Shown piece after piece: positions 45,835-55,363 of a DNA stretch of 64,000 nt. A program made the position numbers and the translations under genes. The number at the start of each line of letters is the position of its first letter. Within the stretch, counting starts at the first letter, position 1. Source of the DNA: Methanobrevibacter sp. V74 (GTDB lineage Archaea > Methanobacteriota > Methanobacteria > Methanobacteriales > Methanobacteriaceae); contig NZ_CAUJAN010000002.1 in the NCBI RefSeq assembly GCF_963082495.1, positions 62,001 to 126,000 of the forward strand. The letters run 5' to 3'. Below the pieces are notes generated by a model. That model was given only the letters and a program-made list of their open reading frames with translations, did no database searches and was not told where the DNA came from.

Positions 45835-48342
45835 TTAAGTCCTATCCACTCCAGCAGACATGCCTCCAGGATTATTCGGATCAATAATTGCAAGATTCAT
45901 AAGCTTCTGTCCGATATTAGCCATTGCCATTGCATCATCATTTTCTAAAGCTTCAGTAGCTTTTTGTTTTAAATCGTTGACCAAAGATTCATCTTCATCT
46001 TTATATTCAGCGAACATTACCAAATACAGTAATGCATTTTTAATATCTTCAAGAACCTGAGTTTCAGGTGTGCATCTAACTTGAAGGGCAATTAACGAAT
46101 CTATTATTTGATTAACTTTAAGTGAATCTTCATTTTCAATAGCTTCATCTAATTGTCTTGAAAGGGTGTCAAATTCTTCCCTGTCCTCAAAAGATCCGTT
46201 TTCATTGACTAACTTTTCAACATTATCCCTTATATTCTTAACTTCTTCAAACTGATTTTTTTCATCAAAAAATTTATTAATATTGCTTAGAATTTCATTT
46301 AATTTATTGATAAGTTTATTTGCTTGATTAAGTGCACCGTCATCGTTTTCTGCACCATCCATGAAATCTTCAATATTTTCAATGATGTTTTCCTCATCAA
46401 TTTGATTTAAATAGTCTTTTATTTCATCGGTTGCATCATTTGCACTGCATTTTGATTTTACTTCTTCATAATTACTTTTTGCTTTGATGAATTTATTATT
46501 TACCTCATTAAAATTGAGAATTTCAAGATTCGGGTCAATTTTAAATGGAAATTTCTGACCTATATCTAAAACATTTACATCAAATTTCATTACACGTGAT
46601 TCGTCAATATCAACAGTGACTGTAATTTCACTACCTTTTACCATGGTTTTTTCAACATCAACACCGGAAATTATTAATTCTCCGACTTTTTGATTATTGG
46701 ATGCAATTTTAGCAGTGCCATTATACAAAGGCATTGAAATAAAACTTGTTTCATCACCTTTTGTAACCTCAGATGTTGTTTTGAATGGTTCCATATTATG
46801 ATATGGTAAAGGTGAACCTTCCTTAGCTAAAACAAATAATGTATCATCATATAATCCCAATCCTAATGTGTGCGGTAAAATAATAGTTGGCTCAAAACCG
46901 GCAGTATATTCAATTGCATTAGCCGAATTTTCATCAAGTTCAACTAAAATTCCATTTGGATCATATAAATTAATTGAATATTTATTTGATTCATCTTCAG
47001 GCATTAACTCAAATTCAAAAAAGCCATCATCCTCAACAGAAATCTTTCCTGTGCTTCTTTTTGTTTTAATATTTATTGCTTCAATAGTAAAACCTTCAAA
47101 GTCATCAACTTGATCGGATAAAACTTCACCTGAAACAAAAAATTCCTCATCGATTGGACCGGTAGCATCATAATCTAGCTTTAATGCAAAACTGCCTGAT
47201 GAAAGTTCCACATAAGGATCAGGTATGGTTCCTGCAAATAATGCTGATCCCTTAGCAACAACAGTTGTTGGGTCAATATCATATTTTAAAGGTATATCAA
47301 ATGATTTTTCTAAATTTTCACGTATAACCGGACTAAGAGTTGAACCCCCAACAAGAATAATGTAATCAATATCATCGACATTTAATTTAGCTTTTTTTAA
47401 TGCATCATTACAATGGTTAATTGTTCTTTTAATATAGGATTCCATAACTCCTTCAAGCTCATCCTTAGTTAGATTATATTTAAAATCGTAAATTTCATTT
47501 TCATGAACTAATAAGCTATCAACAAATATTCTTGATTTATCCAATCTTGATAAATCTTTTTTAGCTTCTTCTGCAGCACCTTTAAGTTTTGCAAATGCCT
47601 TTCTGTATTTTTCCTCATTCTTTTTATTGAAATCCATTAGACCCAAATCGGCACTGATTTTTTTGGCGAAAATTTTGAATACAATGTCCCAATCTATTAG
47701 ATTTCCGCCAAGATGCTCATCTCCCGAATGGGCTAAATTTTCAAATTCATCATCTTCCAATTTCACAATAGAAACATCGAAAGTGCCGCCGCCTAAATCA
47801 TAAATTAACCAAGTTCCATCTTCATTTGATAAGTTATAATAGGCATAAGCTGCTGCAACAGGTTCCATTACATTCCAAGTATTTTTAAAGCCAGCAAGTT
47901 CTGCAGCTTTTTTAGTAGCTTCATTTTGTATAGGTCCAAAATCTGCAGGAACTGTAATTACTACAGAATGAACTTTTAAATCCAATTGTTTATAAACAGA
48001 ATTTTTTAAGTCCTTTAAGACTTCAGCAGATAATTCTTCAGGCAATAATGTTTTATCTGAATCTTTAAAATGGAATCCTTTGTTCATCCCCATGTTAAGT
48101 TTAAATTCAGCGGTTGCATTATCTGGATCAAGTAAAACCTGTCTTTTTGCCGAATCCCCAACAAGAACATTGCCTTCCTCATCCATAGCAACAGCAGAAG
48201 GCGTGAAATTTCTGTTACTAATTAAATTCGGAACAATAGGAGTGTCATTACCTTCACAATGGGCAATGATTGAAGTTGTTGTTCCCAAATCAATACCGAA
48301 ATCAACCGTTTTTGTTCTCAATTCATCAGAGTTGTTTGACAT
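45835..48342 (-). CDS. Hsp70-family chaperone with an extended helical C-terminus
   Basis: 835 residues from the ATG at 48342, chosen for GGTGA five bases upstream. The ATPase domain is complete: GIDLGTTTSIIA, VVITVPADFGPIQNEA, EPVAAAYAYY, DLGGGTFDVSIV and ILVGGSTLSPVI. A beta-rich substrate-binding region follows (about 390-610), then about 200 residues of acidic helices, longer than in DnaK (about 610-640 residues in all). The segment between about 400 and 480 is an insertion not seen in DnaK. No standard DnaK C-terminal tail. It is encoded with GrpE-like and J-like proteins, a kinase and a Clp ATPase, so it is likely a specialised Hsp70. Confidence 0.9.
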   Translation of the reverse strand: MSNNSDELRTKTVDFGIDLGTTTSIIAHCEGNDTPIVPNLISNRNFTPSAVAMDEEGNVLVGDSAKRQVLLDPDNATAEFKLNMGMNKGFHFKDSDKTLLPEELSAEVLKDLKNSVYKQLDLKVHSVVITVPADFGPIQNEATKKAAELAGFKNTWNVMEPVAAAYAYYNLSNEDGTWLIYDLGGGTFDVSIVKLEDDEFENLAHSGDEHLGGNLIDWDIVFKIFAKKISADLGLMDFNKKNEEKYRKAFAKLKGAAEEAKKDLSRLDKSRIFVDSLLVHENEIYDFKYNLTKDELEGVMESYIKRTINHCNDALKKAKLNVDDIDYIILVGGSTLSPVIRENLEKSFDIPLKYDIDPTTVVAKGSALFAGTIPDPYVELSSGSFALKLDYDATGPIDEEFFVSGEVLSDQVDDFEGFTIEAINIKTKRSTGKISVEDDGFFEFELMPEDESNKYSINLYDPNGILVELDENSANAIEYTAGFEPTIILPHTLGLGLYDDTLFVLAKEGSPLPYHNMEPFKTTSEVTKGDETSFISMPLYNGTAKIASNNQKVGELIISGVDVEKTMVKGSEITVTVDIDESRVMKFDVNVLDIGQKFPFKIDPNLEILNFNEVNNKFIKAKSNYEEVKSKCSANDATDEIKDYLNQIDEENIIENIEDFMDGAENDDGALNQANKLINKLNEILSNINKFFDEKNQFEEVKNIRDNVEKLVNENGSFEDREEFDTLSRQLDEAIENEDSLKVNQIIDSLIALQVRCTPETQVLEDIKNALLYLVMFAEYKDEDESLVNDLKQKATEALENDDAMAMANIGQKLMNLAIIDPNNPGGMSAGVDRT

Positions 48343-48364
48343 GTTATTCACCATTATTATATTA

Positions 48365-49120
48365 TTATTTAGTCCCTGCTTTTGTAACAACGACTTGTGC
48401 TTTTAAAATTTTGTTACCTTTAAAATAAATTTCCGGTTTTTTAGTTTCCGTAATTGTAGGTTCTTTTAAATTAGGATCAGGATTTTCAAAAGAAATTAAA
48501 TCAATATCCATATTCACGTCATATTTTTGACCGATAGGATCTTTCACTTCAAAACCCCACTTTGACAGTTTTGACATTAAAAGATTATAGTATTCCACAG
48601 TAGAGTTAATAGGGCGAATCGAATCATTAATTATCTTTTGACACATTTGAACTTCACTTAAATCCTTGCCGAGTTTTGCAGCATCAGCTTTTGGATTTTC
48701 CATGATTTTCAATAATTCTTGTTCTTGATTTGACAATAAATTACATACAACACCTAATTGATTGTTTTCTTGATAATCAGTTACAATCCCTCCGATTTTC
48801 CAAATATTTATTATCATTTCAACCAATATTCTATTCATCTTAGAGGAAATGGCGGGATTTTTGGAATCTAAAACCTGAATGTCTTTGACAAGTTTTGCAA
48901 CTACCTTTTCTATTTCCTGCATACGATTGATAAAAATCATGTCAAGTTCGGATGATTCTTTTTTATTTGGATTAGGTATTGCCTGTTTTGGATTTTTCAA
49001 CATGTTTTGATTTATTTGATTCATATCTATTTTAGCCCTAGGAGGAATATTTTTTGTATTATTTCCTTTTTGATTTCTATTAAATATTCCTTTAACAGAA
49101 TTTAACGGATTTTCACTCAT
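48365..49120 (-). CDS. GrpE-like candidate nucleotide-exchange factor
   Basis: 251 residues. The N-terminal about 60 are polar and Asn/Lys/Pro-rich. The middle (about 60-175) is helical and probably a coiled coil (FINRMQEIEKVVAKLVKDI, LSNQEQELLKIMENPKADAA). The C-terminal region (about 180-251) is beta-rich and ends PEIYFKGNKILKAQVVVTKAG, which resembles the end of GrpE (G-Y-x-L-x-x-R-V-L-R-P-A-x-V-x-V). It lies directly upstream of the Hsp70 gene, 22 bases apart. GrpE similarity is weak and inferred from this pattern plus position. Confidence 0.6.
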   Translation of the reverse strand: MSENPLNSVKGIFNRNQKGNNTKNIPPRAKIDMNQINQNMLKNPKQAIPNPNKKESSELDMIFINRMQEIEKVVAKLVKDIQVLDSKNPAISSKMNRILVEMIINIWKIGGIVTDYQENNQLGVVCNLLSNQEQELLKIMENPKADAAKLGKDLSEVQMCQKIINDSIRPINSTVEYYNLLMSKLSKWGFEVKDPIGQKYDVNMDIDLISFENPDPNLKEPTITETKKPEIYFKGNKILKAQVVVTKAGTK

Positions 49121-49132
49121 ATTATCACTACC

Positions 49133-50662
49133 CTATAGCATATTAATAACCACATTAAATGCAATGGATGCTAAAATCACTGCAGCAACGAAAATGAAAA
49201 ATCGTTTATTGTAAGAGAAAGTATTATGAACTATAGGCATTATCTCATCAAGTCTTATATCTAATGAATTTTGACCGGTGCCAATATTTATTTTACCTTC
49301 ACGTATTTCATATCCTAAAGCTATTACTTTATATTCATAGTTACCTTTAGGTAAGTCATATATAGTAGTTGATCCCGAAGTGGTCATGACTTCCTCAAAC
49401 TTCTGACCAGTTTCAGAATTAGACAACATCACAACAGCGATTAAATTATTGCCCTTCTGGTCTTTAACAGATACATTAAGATTAGCTGAGTTAACATCAG
49501 AACTTGTTTCGTCAAATTTAATTTCATCAATAGACAAATCCGCACGTATATTCTCTTTTAATGCCTTATCAGTGACATTTTCATATAACATATTTAATAA
49601 ATCTATAAATTTCTTATAACTTGCATCATCCACTAATTTCATGAAAATCAATATTTCAGCGGTTGGAATTTTATTTAGCAAAAATCTACAAGTATTATTC
49701 AATAAATTATTTGCAAAAGTGTCATTGCTTAATGAATCGTGTAATATTGATAAATAAGGCATTATCTCATCACTATAATCAAATAATAAATTAAATTTAT
49801 CCTTTTCATCTGCACTTTCAAAAGACCTTACAAAAGAATCCTTATTTCGATTTATTGAATTTTCAATGAGATTAGTAATTTTAGAAGAGACTCTTGAAAT
49901 AACTGATTTATCGAAAGGAGAATTTTGAATACAGTCAATGAAATTAGATACACAATCCAATTGTGTTTTTGTGATATTTGAGGAGTCCAAATATTTTTTA
50001 ATAAAAATATAATTAATATTTAACAAATCATAAGGCAATTCTTCAAATATTTCATCAACAAACTTTTCAGTCAAACGAGGATGATTCAAAGTATTGACTC
50101 TTTCTTTAACAAAGTTTTTAAAGTTATTTGAATCAATAATTCGTGACCAATAATTTAATGAAAGCTCTAAATCATCAAATAACATTATATCCCCATCACC
50201 ATCGATAAATCCATCTAATGCTCTAACATGATATAAAACAGCCAAATTATGGATGGAAGTCATATTCATAGTGTTTGATATAGATGTGTCATTCCAATAA
50301 GAAATAGCTTCATAATATTCACCGTCTTTTAAATATCCTACAATTTCATCATCTAAATCACTGTCAAATGATTTTGGCCAAAACCAAAAAATTTCATCTA
50401 TCAATCTTGTTTCAACATCTTTTAATCTATTTTTTGCATCCTGATACTCATTATATGATGGCTCTGGTGAAACTGGCAATAAAAAATCCATTTTAGAATT
50501 TTTAAAAACATCAACTAAAGGTTCAGTATCATTAAAATCTTTTCTTTCTCTGTATCTATTAATTTTAGAAATACGATTATCAATTTTTCTATTTTTACTT
50601 GTTATATCCAAACCGAGAATTCTAAAACCATTTGTCCTGTAAATATTTTCATGTATATCCAT
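49133..50662 (-). CDS. Membrane-anchored J-like protein with a C-terminal beta-sandwich
   Basis: 509 residues. The N-terminus NIYRTNGFRILGLDITSKNR recalls the start of J-domain proteins (N-x-F-R-x-L-G-L), followed by RLKDVETRLIDEIFWFWP, but the HPD tripeptide is absent. A long helical central part follows (about 100-400). About 405-475 is a small beta-sandwich resembling PEGA or carboxypeptidase-regulatory domains (ANLNVSVKDQKGNNLIAVVM, STTIYDLPKGNYEYKVIALG). One membrane helix (FFIFVAAVILASIAFNVVI) ends the protein. It may bring Hsp70 to the membrane. J-domain nature is tentative. Confidence 0.65.
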   Translation of the reverse strand: MDIHENIYRTNGFRILGLDITSKNRKIDNRISKINRYRERKDFNDTEPLVDVFKNSKMDFLLPVSPEPSYNEYQDAKNRLKDVETRLIDEIFWFWPKSFDSDLDDEIVGYLKDGEYYEAISYWNDTSISNTMNMTSIHNLAVLYHVRALDGFIDGDGDIMLFDDLELSLNYWSRIIDSNNFKNFVKERVNTLNHPRLTEKFVDEIFEELPYDLLNINYIFIKKYLDSSNITKTQLDCVSNFIDCIQNSPFDKSVISRVSSKITNLIENSINRNKDSFVRSFESADEKDKFNLLFDYSDEIMPYLSILHDSLSNDTFANNLLNNTCRFLLNKIPTAEILIFMKLVDDASYKKFIDLLNMLYENVTDKALKENIRADLSIDEIKFDETSSDVNSANLNVSVKDQKGNNLIAVVMLSNSETGQKFEEVMTTSGSTTIYDLPKGNYEYKVIALGYEIREGKINIGTGQNSLDIRLDEIMPIVHNTFSYNKRFFIFVAAVILASIAFNVVINML

Positions 50663-50672
50663 CGATTACACC

Positions 50673-52307
50673 TCACATAGATAAACCACGCTTCCATAAA
50701 GATAATTTAACAGAATATTTATCTTTTATAACATTATCTGTAAGAATAGCAAATTCCATTAACCTAGCAACTTCAACTTTTTTAGAATCGTCCCATCTAT
50801 ATTTCTTAATTAATTTAACTGATTCATTTACAATTTTATCAACATCACATGTTTTTAAAGTATTAATAACCGGTTCATACATTTTCTTAATATATGGATA
50901 ATCCTCCATTAATTCATTAAGGTAATCAACCGCCTCATTAATATTTTTGTTTTCAGACAAATCTGACAATAATGACCATAAACACACATAACCTTCATAT
51001 TTTCCATTTAAGTTAGGATTATATGCAATTGCTTCCTCTAAAAGGTCGCATGCAAGTGAATAACTAGGGTTATTTTGACTGTATACATTAAACGCCTCTT
51101 TTTTTAATTTTTCATCAGGCATTTCATCTTTCCATAATCTAAGGCGATAAGTATATTTTTCACGAACATCAATATTGTTAATAATTGCTTTTTCAAGAAT
51201 TTCAATAGCTTCCTCAAGTTTATTTTCCTGTTTAGCTAATTTGAAAGCTTTTGACAACATGTCTTCCATACTTTCGCTGAATTCTGGATCATTAATGTTT
51301 CCTTCATCATCCTCATCAATCGAACCTGAAGAAGATATTTCAGAAGTATAAATCATAGTTGTTTCATCTACTCCCAAATCATCCTCCATAAAGTCATTGA
51401 TAACTTTTAAAAGTTCTCCTGAATTACTATATCTTTCCCTTGGATTAACTGCCAAGCATTTCATTACGATTTCATTTAATTTTGGAAATATTTCTGAATT
51501 ATACATACTAGGAGGTTTTAATTGCCTTTCCCACGGTTTTCCAAAAAACATGTCCCCCATATCAAAATGTAAGATGTCATAAGGGAATTTATTTGTTAAT
51601 AACTGATAAAATATAACTCCCAATGCATAAATATCGCTCATTGCAGAATAACTCTTTTTAAAACATTCAGGAGCCATGTAAAGTGGCGTTCCTGCAACAG
51701 ATAATTTATCAAATGATTTATCACTATCTTTTGCATTTGCTAAACCAAAATCAGTAATCTTAATAAGTGGCTTACCATCTTCTATTTTCATTAAAAGATT
51801 TTGAGGTTTGATATCCCTGTGAATAATTTTAGGATTGTTATTATGCAAAACATCCAATCCCATGGCAATTTGTTTCATTATGTCTAAAACCTCAATTATA
51901 GGCATTATTTTATCCTGATTTTCAAAAGATTTCCAATATTCCCATAAATCACCACCTACAACATATTCCATAACAAAATAGGCATAATTTTTATCACGCC
52001 TATCCTTTAAGCCGAAATTAAAAAGTCCATTTTTATCCTGTCCCGAAACTGATATAATCCCTGCATCATGCATACTAATAACATTTTTATGCCTAATCAA
52101 GGTAGCAATTCTTGCTTCTTTAAAAATATTATCAATATTTTTAGCAGGCAAAGGTTCCTTGTTAATTTTCATTGCACGGCGATCATTTAAGTAAATATGT
52201 TTTGCAAGATAAACATCTGCAAAACCTCCAGCGCCCAAAAATTTTTCAATTTCATACTGGCCTCTAAAAAATTCCTCAACCATTTGTTTTACTTCATCAT
52301 GATTCAT
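50673..52307 (-). CDS. Eukaryote-like serine/threonine protein kinase with helical repeat C-terminus
   Basis: 544 residues. Complete kinase core: Gly-rich loop LGAGGFADVYLA (about 24-35), Lys47 in AMKI, Glu64 in helix C, HRDIKPQN with Asp165, DFG at 186-188, and APE (YMAPECF). An RD-type, probably active kinase. Residues about 345-540 are acidic and helical, with TPR/SEL1-like repeats (AIEILEKAIINN, ACDLLEEAIAYNPN), a likely substrate or partner surface. No membrane helix, unlike bacterial PknB. Gaps of 10 bases on both sides show cotranscription with the J-like and Clp genes. Confidence 0.92.
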   Translation of the reverse strand: MNHDEVKQMVEEFFRGQYEIEKFLGAGGFADVYLAKHIYLNDRRAMKINKEPLPAKNIDNIFKEARIATLIRHKNVISMHDAGIISVSGQDKNGLFNFGLKDRRDKNYAYFVMEYVVGGDLWEYWKSFENQDKIMPIIEVLDIMKQIAMGLDVLHNNNPKIIHRDIKPQNLLMKIEDGKPLIKITDFGLANAKDSDKSFDKLSVAGTPLYMAPECFKKSYSAMSDIYALGVIFYQLLTNKFPYDILHFDMGDMFFGKPWERQLKPPSMYNSEIFPKLNEIVMKCLAVNPRERYSNSGELLKVINDFMEDDLGVDETTMIYTSEISSSGSIDEDDEGNINDPEFSESMEDMLSKAFKLAKQENKLEEAIEILEKAIINNIDVREKYTYRLRLWKDEMPDEKLKKEAFNVYSQNNPSYSLACDLLEEAIAYNPNLNGKYEGYVCLWSLLSDLSENKNINEAVDYLNELMEDYPYIKKMYEPVINTLKTCDVDKIVNESVKLIKKYRWDDSKKVEVARLMEFAILTDNVIKDKYSVKLSLWKRGLSM

Positions 52308-52317
52308 AATAACACCC

Positions 52318-54612
52318 TTAGTTAACCTTAAATTTTAAATCATTACGTACTGCTGAAATAACAATTGTATTTCCCTCTTTAACTTCTCTATTGACAATCA
52401 TGTCAGAAATTGGATATTCTACAAGCTTTTCTACAGTTCTTTTAAGATATCTAGCTCCAAAGTTTGCATTATACCCTTTACTTACAAGATATTTATAAAC
52501 TGAACCCTTGATTGTAAGTCCAATAGCTTTTTCAGACAAAAGGCGATTTGCAAATTCATCAACATACAATTTTACTAAAGATTCGTGGTCAGATTTCGTT
52601 AATGAATTAAAAATTATGACATCGTCAATTCTATTTACTAATTCTGGTCTCATTACTTGTGCTAAATTATCCAATATATTTAATGTATTCATATCTTCCT
52701 GAGTCCCTCCAAATGCAACATTATAATCTTGTCTTGTTTCAAGTTGAATGTTTGAAGTCATTATAAAAATACAATTTTTAGCATTTATGGTATTCCCTTT
52801 TCCATCGGTTAGACGTCCTTCATCAAATGCCTGCAGAAACACGTCGAATATTTTAGGATGTGATTTTTCAATTTCATCTAATAACACGATTGAATAAGGA
52901 TTATTCTTAATTGCATTAGTCAAAAATCCTCCTTCATCATTGCCTTTATAACCTGGAGGAGCACCTATTAATTTTGAAATTGAATGTTCTTCTTTATATT
53001 CTGACATGTCCACCCTGATTAAAGATTTTTCATTATCAAATAAAAAATTAGCTAATGTTTTCGAGAAAAATGTTTTTCCAACACCGGTTGGCCCTAAAAA
53101 TAAAAAAACCGCCAGAGGTTTATCCGGATTATTAATGCCTGCATAAGAATTTTTAATTCTTCTTGAAACTTTTTCAATAACATGATCCTGACCAATGATT
53201 TTTGATTTCAGAAATCCTTCAATTTTTTGAGCTTTATCCAATTGTGATGATTCATCAGAAATAGGAACTCCAACCCATTCAGAAACAACTGTTCTAACAT
53301 CTTCTTCACTAACAATAGATTCTATACTTAAAGAATTAGTTATATCTAATTTTGGAATAATTTTACGAGAACATGCTTCATCAATTACATCTAATGCCTT
53401 ATCTGGAAGGTTTCTATCAGGAATATATCTCACCGATAAATTCACAGCAGCATTAATTGCTTCATCTGAAATTGTAACATTATGATATTCCTCATAATTC
53501 TCTTTTAAACCTTTAAGAATGAATAATGTATCTTCAGGAGTAGGTTCTTCCAATACAACCGGTTGGAATCTCCTTTCAAATGCAGGATCTGTTTCAAAAT
53601 ATTTTCGATATTCTTGTAATGTAGTTGCACCTATCATTACCAAATCACCATTAGCTAATGCAGGTTTTATAATATTGGAAGCATCTAAACTGCCGCCACC
53701 AGAACCTGCCCCCAGCATCGTATGAATTTCATCTACAAATAAAATAACATTAGGATTATCCTTAGATTCATTGACAAGTTTAGTTATTTTTTCTTCAAAG
53801 TCTCCGCGATATTTAGTTCCTGCAACTAAAGAAGCCATGTTTATTTCAATTATTTGTTTATCATTTAGGAAGTTTTTCATACTTCCATCAAGAAGTTTTA
53901 TAGCCAAACCATTAACCAAAGCAGTTTTACCAACCCCAGGTTCGCCTATAATTAAAGGATTATTCTTTTTGTGTTTGTTTAAAGTTCTAATAACCTGCAA
54001 TAATTCATCGTCCCGTCCAATTACAGGAGTTAACTTTCCTTCTTTAGCTAATTCAGTTAAATTAGTACCATATTTAACCAATATACTATTAGAAGATAAT
54101 TTTAATCTTTTTGATTCATTAATATTTAAATTAGTTTTCAATTCCTCAAATTCCACATTATTATCTTCAAAAAAAGTCTTGATAATATCTGAAGGATTAT
54201 TTAAAATGGCTTTTAAAACGTGAATACAGCGAACCTCTTCACTGTTTGTATTTTCAGCAATATTATTTGCATCATTAAAAATAGCTTTACAAGACTCAGA
54301 CCTTGAAATCATTTGGTTTTCAGATTCAAAATTCCCATTTCCCTTTAATTTACGAATTTCATGTCTTATGAATGAAGTTTCAATATTAAATTTTTTAAAA
54401 AAATCGATTATTTCATCATTTTCAATATTGATATTTCCCGCATAATCATCATTAAAATTAATCTTATTCTCATTAATCAAAAATACTATTTTTTCCATAC
54501 TGCAAATACCGATTAATAGTTCATCTTCAGAAAAAAATTCTTGTTTGAGATTGGCGGCTTCAGCGGCACCTAATTCCCATGCCAAATATACACTTTTAGA
54601 TAATCTAACCAT
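52318..54612 (-). CDS. Clp-type AAA+ disaggregase/unfoldase with almost no middle domain
   Basis: 764 residues. A Clp N-domain (about 1-150) of two repeats is followed by AAA1 with GEPGVGKTAL and FVDEIHTMLGAG, and AAA2 with GPTGVGKTFF and LLDEIEKSHPKIFDVFLQ, Arg-finger regions and a C-terminal small domain (NFGARYLKRTVEKLV). Between DEACSRKI and the SEWVGVP motif only about 30 residues remain, so the ClpB coiled-coil propeller is absent and even the short ClpC one is reduced. I see no clear ClpP-binding tripeptide loop. It probably acts with the Hsp70 set or threads proteins for another partner. Confidence 0.9.
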   Translation of the reverse strand: MVRLSKSVYLAWELGAAEAANLKQEFFSEDELLIGICSMEKIVFLINENKINFNDDYAGNINIENDEIIDFFKKFNIETSFIRHEIRKLKGNGNFESENQMISRSESCKAIFNDANNIAENTNSEEVRCIHVLKAILNNPSDIIKTFFEDNNVEFEELKTNLNINESKRLKLSSNSILVKYGTNLTELAKEGKLTPVIGRDDELLQVIRTLNKHKKNNPLIIGEPGVGKTALVNGLAIKLLDGSMKNFLNDKQIIEINMASLVAGTKYRGDFEEKITKLVNESKDNPNVILFVDEIHTMLGAGSGGGSLDASNIIKPALANGDLVMIGATTLQEYRKYFETDPAFERRFQPVVLEEPTPEDTLFILKGLKENYEEYHNVTISDEAINAAVNLSVRYIPDRNLPDKALDVIDEACSRKIIPKLDITNSLSIESIVSEEDVRTVVSEWVGVPISDESSQLDKAQKIEGFLKSKIIGQDHVIEKVSRRIKNSYAGINNPDKPLAVFLFLGPTGVGKTFFSKTLANFLFDNEKSLIRVDMSEYKEEHSISKLIGAPPGYKGNDEGGFLTNAIKNNPYSIVLLDEIEKSHPKIFDVFLQAFDEGRLTDGKGNTINAKNCIFIMTSNIQLETRQDYNVAFGGTQEDMNTLNILDNLAQVMRPELVNRIDDVIIFNSLTKSDHESLVKLYVDEFANRLLSEKAIGLTIKGSVYKYLVSKGYNANFGARYLKRTVEKLVEYPISDMIVNREVKEGNTIVISAVRNDLKFKVN

Positions 54613-54692
54613 GTCTTAACCTCATAATAATATTTGAAATTAATATAATGTATGTAAACTCCATTAATCATGTGAAACTAGTTTTATAGTCA

Positions 54693-55061
54693 TTAATTTC
54701 TACGGAAAACAAAAATTAAACCAACAAATAATGAAATAATTAATCCAGTATATATTGAACCTAAATTTAACATTGAATATGGAAAACTGATATCTGGACC
54801 AAATATCCTTGTAAAACCAAAATTCAACATTGAAAAAGCAATAATTATTGTCAGTATAACTCCAACTATTGCCGTTGATTTTGTTGTAGCTGCAGAACTT
54901 AATATCGCACCTGCCATAATTGCCATGAGAATATACAAGATAAATACTAATAAAATATTATCTCCTAAAACAAAGTGTACTACTGCAGATAGAATAATTA
55001 AAACTATGAATAAACTTATAAGTGCCCCTAATGTGGCGCCAAGTATTTCGGATACATCCAT
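54693..55061 (-). CDS. Small four-helix membrane protein at the head of the chaperone operon
   Basis: 122 residues, four predicted membrane segments (LGALISLFIVLIILSAVVHFVLG, ILLVFILYILMAIMAGAIL, AIVGVILTIIIAFSML, SIYTGLIISLFVGLIFVF) and a basic end. Resembles TIGR04086/DUF-type small membrane proteins only in composition. It is 80 bases upstream of the clp gene on the same strand; AGGTAATATTATG is the start context. It may be the first gene of the operon. Function unknown. Confidence 0.7.
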   Translation of the reverse strand: MDVSEILGATLGALISLFIVLIILSAVVHFVLGDNILLVFILYILMAIMAGAILSSAATTKSTAIVGVILTIIIAFSMLNFGFTRIFGPDISFPYSMLNLGSIYTGLIISLFVGLIFVFRRN

Positions 55062-55363
55062 AATATTACCTCCAATTAATATATATTATTAAAAAAATAT
55101 TTAAGTAAAATAAAGTATTTACTTTATAGAAGGATATCCAACAGAATTATTGTCAGAAAAAATTAGTTTTAGCAGATTTGTTGATTTATTTGTTAAACTA
55201 TTAATAAATTGAGTTTTAAATGGTGTGCTGTGGATTTTTTTAGCAGAAACTGGTGTTTATCTATTTTTTGAGTTAATGGCATGTGAGCTGATTAAAATTT
55301 GATTTAGCTAGAGTTTAAATTTAAAACACTTAATATTTAAAAAAATAAGAAGATAAAATTTAA
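55062..55363. other. Intergenic region without recognised gene
   Basis: About 300 bases between metY and the chaperone operon, AT-rich. It should hold the terminator of metY and the promoter of the operon (AAATATTTAAG- and ATATATATTAAT-like stretches close to 55075-55100), but no single motif is convincing. Confidence 0.35.

Noticed and set aside
53771-54223. 150-codon plus-strand frame inside the clp gene
   Set aside because: Antisense shadow of conserved AAA+ motifs; no independent signals.
40738-55061. Type VI-like secretion system
   Set aside because: Kinase, phosphatase, FHA and Clp genes recall it, but no sheath, tube, baseplate or membrane-complex genes are present.
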